NCBI GenBank assembly: GCA_031256305.1
Contig: JAIRQU010000182.1
Location: forward strand, 1-6,325
From: Burkholderiaceae bacterium
GTDB lineage: Bacteria > Pseudomonadota > Gammaproteobacteria > Burkholderiales > Burkholderiaceae_C
DNA: 6,325 nt
Direction of reading: 5' to 3'
In this document: piece by piece, positions 1 through 4,199 of the stretch
Layout of the letters: each line of letters starts with the position of its first letter
Position numbering within the stretch: the first letter of the stretch is position 1
Program-made: the position numbers and the translations under genes
Notes under the pieces: model-generated
Database searches by the model: none
What the model was told of the DNA's origin: nothing
Seen by the model: only the letters and a program-made list of their open reading frames with translations

Positions 1-63
1 CATCATGCCCCTATGATGCACGAAGCGCCGGGGCGTTCCCGGCGTCATACCGGTCTTTTCACC

Positions 64-591
64 ATGCCCGCCGCTATTGCCGATCTCTCCGCGCTCACCC
101 ATTTCAACGACCGGGGCCAGGCCCACATGGTCGATGTGGGCGGCAAACCCGCCACCTGCCGCATGGCGCGAGCGCAAGGGCGCATCGACATGCGCGCGCA
201 AACCCTGGCGCTCATCCGCGCGGGCGACGCACACAAGGGCGACGTGCTGGGCGTGGCGCGCGTGGCGGGCATCATGGCCGCCAAAAAGACCAGCGAGCTG
301 ATTCCGCTGTGCCACCCCATCGCCCTGACACGCGTCACCCTGGACTTCGAGGAACGCCCGGCCAGCGCGCAAGAAGCTGCTAACGCGGACGCCCCCGCCG
401 CCATCGTCTGCACCGCCCTGACCGAAACCACCGGCCCCACCGGCGTTGAAATGGAAGCCCTGACCGCCGTGCAAATCGCCCTGCTGACTATCTACGACAT
501 GTGCAAGGCCGTTGACCGCGGCATGGTCATCAGCGGCGTGCGCCTGCTGGAAAAGCGCGGTGGCAAGTCCGGCTGGCTGGCGGCGGGGTGA
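64..591 (+). CDS. moaC: Cyclic pyranopterin monophosphate synthase MoaC
   Basis: MoaC acts after MoaA in molybdenum cofactor synthesis, converting 3',8-cyclo-7,8-dihydro-GTP to cyclic pyranopterin monophosphate in the cytoplasm. The 175-residue protein carries the family signatures in order: AHMVDV (20-25), HKGDV with Lys58, IPLCHP with His84, TGVEMEAL with Glu129 and Glu131, YDMCKAV with Asp145 and Lys148, and the GGKSG tail (166-170). These correspond to E. coli MoaC Lys51, His77, Glu112, Glu114, Asp128 and Lys131, so it should be active. I chose the ATG at 64 because it puts the family's LTHF start about 10 residues in. The frame stays open to the window edge, with further ATGs at 13 and 16, and no start has a clear Shine-Dalgarno sequence. 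A stretch around residues 100-113 is Ala-rich and looks like a loop insertion. No other moa gene is in view. Confidence 0.93.
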   Translation: MPAAIADLSALTHFNDRGQAHMVDVGGKPATCRMARAQGRIDMRAQTLALIRAGDAHKGDVLGVARVAGIMAAKKTSELIPLCHPIALTRVTLDFEERPASAQEAANADAPAAIVCTALTETTGPTGVEMEALTAVQIALLTIYDMCKAVDRGMVISGVRLLEKRGGKSGWLAAG

Positions 592-606
592 TTGGCCCTG
601 CTTTTA

Positions 607-633
607 CCTCCTCTCCCCTGACGGCAGAGGAGG
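607..633. other. Perfect 8-bp hairpin downstream of moaC
   Basis: CCTCCTCT (607-614) and AGAGGAGG (626-633) form a perfect inverted repeat around an 11-nt loop, 16 nt after the moaC stop. Neither strand has a run of T after the stem, so it is not a canonical intrinsic terminator. It may stabilise or mark the moaC mRNA 3' end, or be one member of a dispersed intergenic hairpin family. Confidence 0.45.
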
Positions 634-676
634 CTGTGGAAGAAAGGACGGCCTTGCCCCGAAACAGCTTCCATGT

Positions 677-703
677 GCTACCATGTTTATACATAGCAGG
701 AGA
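677..703 (+). promoter_or_regulatory. vapBC module 1 control region: dyad plus ribosome binding site
   Basis: Just upstream of the first antitoxin is a dyad, ATGT-TTAT-ACAT (683-694), flanked by GCTA (677-680) and TAGC (694-697). It is the only AT-rich spot in the gap and suits autoregulation by an AbrB-type antitoxin. A strong Shine-Dalgarno, AGGAG (698-702), lies 9 nt before the ATG. TATACA (688-693) inside the dyad resembles a -10 box. It has no -35 at normal spacing, and a start from it would fall on the Shine-Dalgarno, so I do not call it the promoter. Confidence 0.4.
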
Positions 704-711
704 TCAAACAC

Positions 712-963
712 ATGCCCGCCGTGCGCAGCGTCATATTTCACACCAGACAATTCAAGGCCGGAAACTCGCAAGCCGTGCGGCTTCCGGCCCAATTCGCCTA
801 CCCGCCGGAAACCGAACTTACCGTAACCCGCGACGGAGGAAAGGTCATCATCGAACCAGCCGCCGAGACGCTGGACAGCTTCGTGAACTTCCTGTTTTCC
901 GTTAGCGACAAGTACGACGGGCAGCGCATTGAGGCCGACCTTCCCGAAAGAGACTGGTCATGA
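712..963 (+). CDS. vapB: VapB-type antitoxin, AbrB/MazE/SpoVT fold (TA module 1)
   Basis: Antitoxin of a type II TA pair: it should bind and inhibit the PIN toxin encoded next and repress their shared promoter. The 83-residue protein has the swapped-hairpin DNA-binding domain at the N-terminus. The hallmark is FKAGNSQAVRLP (14-25), followed by the ELTVTRDGGKVIIEP strand pair (about 35-49). The remaining C-terminal 30 residues, ending in DLPERDWS, are where VapB proteins wrap the toxin. The start is fixed by AGGAG 9 nt upstream and by the family length. The stop TGA overlaps the vapC ATG (ATGA at 960-963), so translation is probably coupled and the antitoxin is made first. The family is clear; the symbol is used generically, without a species-level numbering. 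Confidence 0.87.
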   Translation: MPAVRSVIFHTRQFKAGNSQAVRLPAQFAYPPETELTVTRDGGKVIIEPAAETLDSFVNFLFSVSDKYDGQRIEADLPERDWS

Positions 964-1346
964 GCATCAAAGGAATGCTCGACACTAATATCCTGATCTA
1001 TATTGTCAAGAAAAAACCGCCAGCAATTGGCGAACGGCTGCGACAGTTTCGGCGCGGTGAAATCGTCGTCAGCAGTATCGTGTGGGCGGAATTCGCCGTG
1101 GGCCTCTACAAACTCGGCTTCAATGTCGAGCAGGCCGGACAGCTTATCGACGTGCTGCCGTTTGACCGGGCAGCGGGCAACGTATTTGGCAGGCTTACCG
1201 CCAAATACCCCGGTCGCGCCAAAGCCTTCGACCGAATGATTGCCGCCCACGCCATTGCCGCCGGAGCCAGACTCATCACCAACAACCTAGCCGACTTTAC
1301 CCCGTATTTGGACGATGGCCTGACCGTCGAAAACTGGGTAGTTTGA
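960..1346 (+). CDS. vapC: VapC-type PIN-domain ribonuclease toxin (TA module 1)
   Basis: Type II toxin, a Mg-dependent endoribonuclease of the PIN family; VapC proteins typically cleave initiator tRNA, other tRNAs or rRNA. The 128-residue protein is full length. The acidic active-site set is present: Asp8 (MLDTNI), Glu44 (VWAEFAVG), Asp91 (FDRMIAAHA) and Asp112 (TNNLADF). The IAAHAIAAG helix and C-terminal LTVENWVV are typical of the VapC group paired with short VapB partners. The start at 960 overlaps the vapB stop by 4 nt; a second Met at codon 6 would give the more usual MLDTNI beginning and cannot be excluded. Nothing suggests inactivation. It is unrelated in detail to the second PIN toxin at 1820, so the two are not a recent duplication. 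Confidence 0.9.
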   Translation: MSIKGMLDTNILIYIVKKKPPAIGERLRQFRRGEIVVSSIVWAEFAVGLYKLGFNVEQAGQLIDVLPFDRAAGNVFGRLTAKYPGRAKAFDRMIAAHAIAAGARLITNNLADFTPYLDDGLTVENWVV

Positions 1347-1391
1347 TATATGCGCGGCGGGCAATCCAGTCATTACCAGCTTGGCCGCCCC

Positions 1392-1503
1392 TTACTGCCA
1401 GGGCCGCAAATCCACCACGGCCAGGGGTTGGCCCGTGCCGCGCTGGATCAACACGGTCATGGGCCGCACGCGCGCCATCAGCGGCAGCCAAGCGTCGCCC
1501 TGC
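1392..1503 (-). pseudogene. Relic of a tfpZ 3' end (last 36 codons plus stop)
   Basis: On the minus strand this segment encodes the final 36 residues of a TfpZ-type protein, from QGDAWLPLM to DLRPWQ, then TAA. It is a second copy of the end of the intact tfpZ at 2380-3132. Aligned without gaps (offset 988), 105 of 112 positions match. Four differences are silent, two change residues (Gly for Ala, Gly for Ser), and one swaps TGA for TAA. Homology stops abruptly at 1503/1504, and the frame upstream of that point runs through unrelated sequence. The mostly silent pattern implies the copy once sat in a functional gene. It is a truncated remnant with no start of its own, lying between the two TA modules. 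Confidence 0.85.
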
Positions 1504-1556
1504 TTCCGTGATACGATTACCTTACCCATCCTGATTGCAAAGAGTAAGGAGTTTGT
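1504..1556 (+). promoter_or_regulatory. Upstream region and ribosome binding site of TA module 2
   Basis: This 53-nt stretch starts exactly where the tfpZ-tail homology ends, so it probably arrived with the TA genes. It ends in a strong Shine-Dalgarno, AAGGAG (1546-1551), 5 nt before the antitoxin ATG. A loose dyad, GTGATACGATTAC (1508-1520, arms GT-AT/AT-AC), could be an operator. TACGAT (1512-1517) is a poor -10 candidate with no convincing -35. Confidence 0.4.
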
Positions 1557-1823
1557 ATGGTCGAAATGACGCTGACTGCCAAGGGCCAGTTTACTTTTAA
1601 CAAGGCGCTGCTGGAGCATCTGGGCGTCAAGGCGGGCGAAAAAATCGCCATCAGGAAACAGCCCGACGGCAGCCTGAAAATCAACGCCAGCAAAAAACAT
1701 CGCAATATCATGGATCTGATGGGTTCGCTGGAAGGTAAAACCGATGTCAAGCTGACTGATGCGGAACTAAGCCAGGCCATCGCCGATTCATACGCCACGC
1801 ATGGGCTGCGGGGCGCAAAGTGA
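1557..1823 (+). CDS. AbrB-family antitoxin (TA module 2)
   Basis: Antitoxin partner of the PIN toxin encoded immediately downstream. The 88-residue protein opens with VEMTLTAKGQFTFNKALLEHLGVKAGEKI, of which TAKGQFTF (7-14) and LGVKAGEKI (22-30) are the classic AbrB/SpoVT swapped-hairpin DNA-binding motifs. PDGSLKINA (36-44) is the closing strand. The C-terminal half, with LMGSLEGKTDVKLTDAEL (about 54-71), matches the toxin-wrapping tail seen in AbrB-type antitoxins of VapBC pairs. It has AAGGAG 5 nt upstream. Its stop overlaps the toxin's GTG start by 4 nt. It differs from the first antitoxin in both motif wording and tail, so it belongs to a different antitoxin lineage. Confidence 0.87.
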   Translation: MVEMTLTAKGQFTFNKALLEHLGVKAGEKIAIRKQPDGSLKINASKKHRNIMDLMGSLEGKTDVKLTDAELSQAIADSYATHGLRGAK

Positions 1824-2227
1824 ACGTCGTCATCGACACGAATATTCTGATCCGGGCCATTATTGGCGACGACAAACAGCAGCAACAGGCCGCAGCGCGG
1901 CTGTTTGAGCAAGCGCAAAACATCGTCATCCCGACCCTTGTTCTGTGCGAAACCGTGTGGGTCTTGCGGGGGCGATACAAAATCGGCCGGCAAGATGTGG
2001 CCGAGCGGATCAATGCCCTGGCCGAAAGCGATAAAGTCATTCTTGCCGATGACGAAGTGCGCGCGGGTCTGGAACTGCTGGAAGCCGGGGGCGACTTTGC
2101 CGATGGCGTGGCGGCTTACACGGGCCGCAAGCTGCTGCCTGGCAGTCTGGCCATATTTGCCTCGTTCGATCAATCCGCCGTGCGCCTGTTGAGCCAGCGC
2201 GGCCATTCGGCATTCGTGCCGTCATAG
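1820..2227 (+). CDS. PIN-domain (VapC-type) ribonuclease toxin (TA module 2)
   Basis: Predicted Mg-dependent endoribonuclease toxin, 135 residues, full length. The PIN acidic residues are Asp6 (VIDTNIL), Glu44 (LCETVWVLRGRY), Asp95 (DFADGVAAY) and Asp117 (FASFDQSAV), all in the expected order. It starts at GTG (1820-1822), overlapping the antitoxin TGA (GTGA at 1820-1823); no ATG is available nearby, and this start places the DTN motif at the usual distance from the N-terminus. A GTG start with overlap would lower toxin yield relative to antitoxin, which suits a TA pair. The CETVWVLRGRY and ADGVAAY wording is typical of PIN toxins paired with AbrB antitoxins. The gene converges on tfpZ, 152 nt away. 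The target RNA cannot be told from sequence. Confidence 0.9.
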   Translation: MNVVIDTNILIRAIIGDDKQQQQAAARLFEQAQNIVIPTLVLCETVWVLRGRYKIGRQDVAERINALAESDKVILADDEVRAGLELLEAGGDFADGVAAYTGRKLLPGSLAIFASFDQSAVRLLSQRGHSAFVPS

Positions 2228-2379
2228 GTGAACACGGGTCTGGACGCGGACAACAGCTTTACCGCCTTCGCCGCGCACACGCACGATTCCCGCCGGGAAC
2301 GCTATGGCCCACGCAGGACGGGGACGGTGCGGCTATTGTGCCAGTGCGTCCCTTGACCGCCGCTTCAAAACTGCGGCAA
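2228..2379. other. Gap between TA module 2 and tfpZ, possible gene remnant
   Basis: No recognised gene lies here. Directly after the toxin's TAG, and in the same frame, a GTG opens a 42-codon reading frame (2228-2356) encoding a hydrophilic peptide that includes FTAFAAHTHDSRRERYG. It has no ribosome binding site and I do not recognise it. It could be a fragment of a lost gene or chance coding in GC-rich DNA. A short hairpin, TTCCC-GCC-GGGAA (2287-2299), has no T-tract. No terminator for the TA operon is visible. Confidence 0.3.
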
Positions 2380-2491
2380 TCACTGCCAAGGCCGCAAATC
2401 CACCACGGCCAGGGGTTGGCCCGTGCTGCGCTGGATCAGCACCGTCATGGGCCGCACGCGCGCCATCAGCGGCAGCCAGGCGTCGGCCTGC
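2380..2491 (-). repeat. Direct-repeat partner of the tfpZ tail (copy B)
   Basis: This 112-bp segment is the 3' end of the intact tfpZ and is repeated in the same orientation at 1392-1503 with seven substitutions and no gaps. The mismatch positions in copy A are 1393, 1401, 1439, 1451, 1455, 1491 and 1498. The homology ends at the tfpZ stop codon on one side and at 2491 on the other. The pair brackets the second TA module. Confidence 0.9.
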
Positions 2492-3132
2492 GGCCACGGG
2501 GCCAGCGCCTTTTTCACCTGGACGGGCAGGTTGAATTGATTGAGCTTTTCCAAGGGAAACGCCTTGGCCAGCAGCGCGGCCTTTTGCCCGGCCAGCGGCG
2601 TAAACAGGTCGGGGCGCTGCGGCAAGTCGGCGCCGCCGCCCGCTGACTCCAATACCAACTCATTGCGCTGGGCCGGGTCGGTTGGGTTCACCGAGGCCAC
2701 CCAGCGCGGCCCCGTCCAGGGCGCATGGCGGTAAGCGGGCGCGGCGTGCGCCTGATAACGCGCGGCAATGTCGCTGGCCTGCGTCAAATCGAAACGGTCG
2801 GCATTGAACACCAGCCAGGCCGGGCGGCCTTGCGCAATAGCCCATTGCCCATAACCCAGCGCGGCCAACTGCACCGCGATAACGCACGCCATGTCTAGGA
2901 GCAACTCCCGCCGGCGCTTGCGGGGATTGAAAATGATAAAGGTAATCACCGGCCCCAGCGTCACATCGACGGCCAGCACCAGAAAATAAATGTGCCGCAC
3001 ATCCAGCGCCCGGTCCAGCGGCGCGGGATACCACACCTTGAACACCAGCGCCAGACTGATAAGCGCCACCAGAATGGAAACGCTCAAATGTGTCAAAGCT
3101 GCGCGCCAGCGATAAGACCACAATCGCGTCAT
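2380..3132 (-). CDS. tfpZ: TfpX/TfpZ family type IV pilin accessory protein
   Basis: Inner-membrane accessory protein encoded beside certain type IV pilins; in Pseudomonas aeruginosa such proteins (TfpX, TfpY, TfpZ) go with particular pilin alleles and affect pilus assembly and twitching. The 250-residue protein has three hydrophobic segments (about 12-34, 47-68, 77-98). These are followed by a periplasm-sized domain. Family landmarks are VWYP (33-36), DVTLGP (56-61), FNP (68-70), and RPAWLVF plus ADRF (103-114). Arg/Lys-rich RKRRR after segment 2 marks a cytoplasmic loop. It lies downstream of pilA on the same strand, separated by a terminator, so it probably depends on read-through. Its Shine-Dalgarno is weak (GAAAG). 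Its last 36 codons are duplicated at 1392-1503. The family is secure; which member (X, Y or Z) is less so. Confidence 0.85.
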   Translation of the reverse strand: MTRLWSYRWRAALTHLSVSILVALISLALVFKVWYPAPLDRALDVRHIYFLVLAVDVTLGPVITFIIFNPRKRRRELLLDMACVIAVQLAALGYGQWAIAQGRPAWLVFNADRFDLTQASDIAARYQAHAAPAYRHAPWTGPRWVASVNPTDPAQRNELVLESAGGGADLPQRPDLFTPLAGQKAALLAKAFPLEKLNQFNLPVQVKKALAPWPQADAWLPLMARVRPMTVLIQRSTGQPLAVVDLRPWQ

Positions 3133-3150
3133 ACTTTCATCAAACTAGCA

Positions 3151-3181
3151 ATAAAAAAGGCAGAGATTTTCATCTCTGCCT
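3151..3181 (-). terminator. Intrinsic terminator after pilA
   Basis: A perfect 10-bp stem, AGGCAGAGAT (3158-3167) with ATCTCTGCCT (3172-3181), encloses a 4-nt loop. Read on the minus strand the stem runs straight into six T (complement of 3153-3158) and then ATT. It is a textbook Rho-independent terminator for pilA, 80 nt past its stop. It also ends only 18 nt before the tfpZ start codon, so tfpZ would be reached by read-through only. The plus strand has no T-tract after the stem. Confidence 0.92.
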
Positions 3182-3261
3182 ATTAATGTTAAGTTATTAC
3201 CAATAAATTTAACTTATCAAACATCAGTACTGCCAGCGGCACATACAAGCTTCATAAGGCA

Positions 3262-3843
3262 TTAACTCACAGTGCCATAGGCGCTGGTGAAGCGACAATT
3301 TGCAGGCACATACTTATAAGCGGTAGCCGCTGCTCCAGATATAAGCCCACACCCCCAAACAACGGGGGCACCAGGCATCATCGCATTCAACGGATCGCCG
3401 TTAGAATCGAGAGCCGCATCTTTTCCTGTTGGGTCGCCACTACCAGGTGTCAAAACGAGTCCTGCATTACCTGCACCCATCGCAGTAAGAATTTGGCCTC
3501 CATACGTTACCACAACCCTTCCATCACCTTTTTGAGCCCCTCCTGAAGTGATGCCTTGAATGTCAATTTCAGATACGACATTGGTCGGGGTAAATGTATA
3601 ACCATACGCTGTTGGGGTTGTAGCATTGCCAGTATAGCTCCCAATCGTAGTGGTGCCATCCCACGAGGAGTAGGTCTCAACCACGGCGGTTTGCGCAGCG
3701 GAAGCCAGCGACAGACCTTCCGTTACACGGGTACGAATGGTGTAATCCTGGTATTGCGGAATCGCAATAGCGGCCAGAATACCGATAATGGCAACGACGA
3801 TCATCAATTCGATCAGCGTAAAGCCTTGTTGCAGTTTTTTCAT
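3262..3843 (-). CDS. pilA: Type IV major pilin PilA
   Basis: Structural subunit of type IV pili, used in adhesion, twitching and DNA uptake. The 193-residue prepilin has a 7-residue leader, MKKLQQG, cut by the prepilin peptidase before Phe8. The mature protein begins FTLIELM with the essential Glu at mature position 5. A hydrophobic N-terminal helix follows, with [17 protein letters not shown] leading into the globular domain. Two cysteines near the end (Cys165 and Cys183) would form the D-region disulfide loop. The length exceeds a typical 150-160-residue pilin because of a Gly/Ala/Asp-rich stretch around residues 97-160. AAAGGA (3850-3855) lies 6 nt before the ATG. The gene is more AT-rich than yhdP, as expected for an exchangeable pilin allele. 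It pairs with tfpZ downstream; no other pilus assembly genes are in the window. Confidence 0.96.
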   Translation of the reverse strand: MKKLQQGFTLIELMIVVAIIGILAAIAIPQYQDYTIRTRVTEGLSLASAAQTAVVETYSSWDGTTTIGSYTGNATTPTAYGYTFTPTNVVSEIDIQGITSGGAQKGDGRVVVTYGGQILTAMGAGNAGLVLTPGSGDPTGKDAALDSNGDPLNAMMPGAPVVWGCGLISGAAATAYKYVPANCRFTSAYGTVS

Positions 3844-3861
3844 GATATGTCCTTTCAGTTG

Positions 3862-3908
3862 AAAAAATCAGGAGCGGCGGGAATCCACTCCGCCCGCCCG
3901 CGCTCCTG
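3862..3908 (-). terminator. Terminator-like hairpin in the pilA leader (possible attenuator)
   Basis: On the minus strand CAGGAGCG (3908-3901) pairs perfectly with CGCTCCTG (3876-3869). Inside it GCGGG (3897-3893) pairs with CCCGC (3881-3877), leaving a 3-nt bulge and an 11-nt loop. The stem is followed by A and then six T (complement of 3862-3867). It has the form of a strong intrinsic terminator, yet it stands between the sigma-54 promoter and the pilA ribosome binding site, so pilA transcripts must pass it. GCAGGAG occurs three times in the leader (complements of 3903-3909, 3923-3929 and 3936-3942). The two upstream copies could pair with the terminator's 3' arm instead. Alternatively the hairpin may stabilise the mRNA. 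Confidence 0.65.
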
Positions 3909-3934
3909 CGAAGCACTACTCTCTCCTGCCTTGC

Positions 3935-3948
3935 CCTCCTGCTGGAGG
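3935..3948 (-). other. Second stem-loop in the pilA leader
   Basis: On the minus strand CCTCC-AGCA-GGAGG forms a 5-bp stem with a 4-nt loop, early in the transcript predicted from the sigma-54 promoter. Its right arm holds one of the three GCAGGAG copies, so its folding would compete with any pairing to the terminator-like hairpin downstream. Confidence 0.4.
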
Positions 3949-3969
3949 CTGCCGGATGCCGGTATTGCC

Positions 3970-3985
3970 TGCATCATCCGTGCCA
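3970..3985 (-). promoter_or_regulatory. Sigma-54 promoter of pilA
   Basis: The minus strand reads TGGCACGGATGATGCA against the sigma-54 consensus TGGCACG-N4-TTGCW. All seven -24 bases match, GG and GC have the required 10-nt spacing, and only the first T of the -12 element differs (A). Transcription would start near 3960, giving a leader of roughly 115 nt before pilA. Sigma-54 with the PilS/PilR two-component system is the known control of pilA in Pseudomonas, Neisseria relatives and many betaproteobacteria, so position and type both fit. Confidence 0.8.
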
Positions 3986-4044
3986 ACTCCCGCCGCCTGC
4001 CGCCGCGCGCCCGCGCCGCCAAGCCCCCGCGCGTGGCTTGATGT

Positions 4045-4117
4045 TTGTCAATCAAGGCATTGGGCCATGCCAGCTTGCACTCAACAAAGCCTGAAACGGT
4101 CTGCCGCAAATTGACAA
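4045..4117. promoter_or_regulatory. Inverted repeat upstream of the sigma-54 promoter, candidate PilR site
   Basis: TTGTCAAT (4045-4052) and ATTGACAA (4110-4117) are exact reverse complements 57 nt apart. They lie about 85-95 and 150-158 nt upstream of the predicted pilA start, the range where sigma-54 activators bind. Both contain TGTC, the core reported for PilR binding upstream of P. aeruginosa pilA. The match to PilR is an inference from position and this short core only. Confidence 0.4.
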
Positions 4118-4199
4118 TCCCGGCGCGGCGTCGCCGCGCGCGGCCAAGATGTAACAAAATTTGTCGCCAGCGTGGCCGCCAGCGCTCGCCGCGCGGTTT
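4118..4199. other. yhdP-pilA spacer with a GC hairpin and an AT palindrome
   Basis: Downstream of the yhdP stop lies GCGCGG-N5-CCGCGC (4123-4139), a very stable short hairpin, with no T-tract directly after it on either strand; a TTT occurs only about 11 nt past it on the minus strand. It could end yhdP transcription inefficiently. ACAAA-A-TTTGT (4154-4164) is an AT palindrome standing out from GC-rich surroundings and might be a regulator site. I see no gene here. Confidence 0.35.

Larger units (their letters stand above)
1392..2491. other. TA module bracketed by direct tfpZ-tail repeats (988-bp repeat unit)
   Basis: The second TA module (1557-2227) lies between two same-orientation copies of the last 112 bp of tfpZ. 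One unit, measured from a position in one copy to the same position in the other, is 988 bp. Recombination between the copies would remove exactly one unit with the toxin and antitoxin, and leave a single complete tfpZ end. No transposase, inverted terminal repeat or integrase is present, so this is not a transposon that can be recognised. It may be a homologous-recombination product or the debris of a replaced tfpZ allele. Confidence 0.6.

Noticed and set aside
13..63. Upstream ATG codons (13 and 16) as the moaC start
   Set aside because: They would add 16-17 residues with no family resemblance, and neither has a Shine-Dalgarno. The ATG at 64 fits MoaC lengths better, although the frame is open to the window edge and this is not settled.
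688..693. TATACA as a sigma-70 -10 box for vapBC module 1
   Set aside because: The nearest TTG-type -35 (654-659) is 28 nt away, and a start from this box would fall on the ribosome binding site.
1392..1700. A 102-codon minus-strand frame ending like TfpZ, as a real short gene
   Set aside because: Only the last 36 codons match TfpZ. The part before 1504 is antisense to the second antitoxin and has no membrane segment or start signal. It is a relic, not a gene.
1392..2491. A classical insertion sequence or transposon around TA module 2
   Set aside because: No transposase or integrase frame, no terminal inverted repeats and no short target duplication are visible; the repeats are coding tails of tfpZ.
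3190..3216. TAAGTTA/TAACTTA inverted repeat between pilA and the terminator
   Set aside because: It is a 7-bp AT-only stem with a 13-nt loop in AT-rich DNA, weak and explicable by composition; the real terminator is the adjacent GC-containing hairpin.
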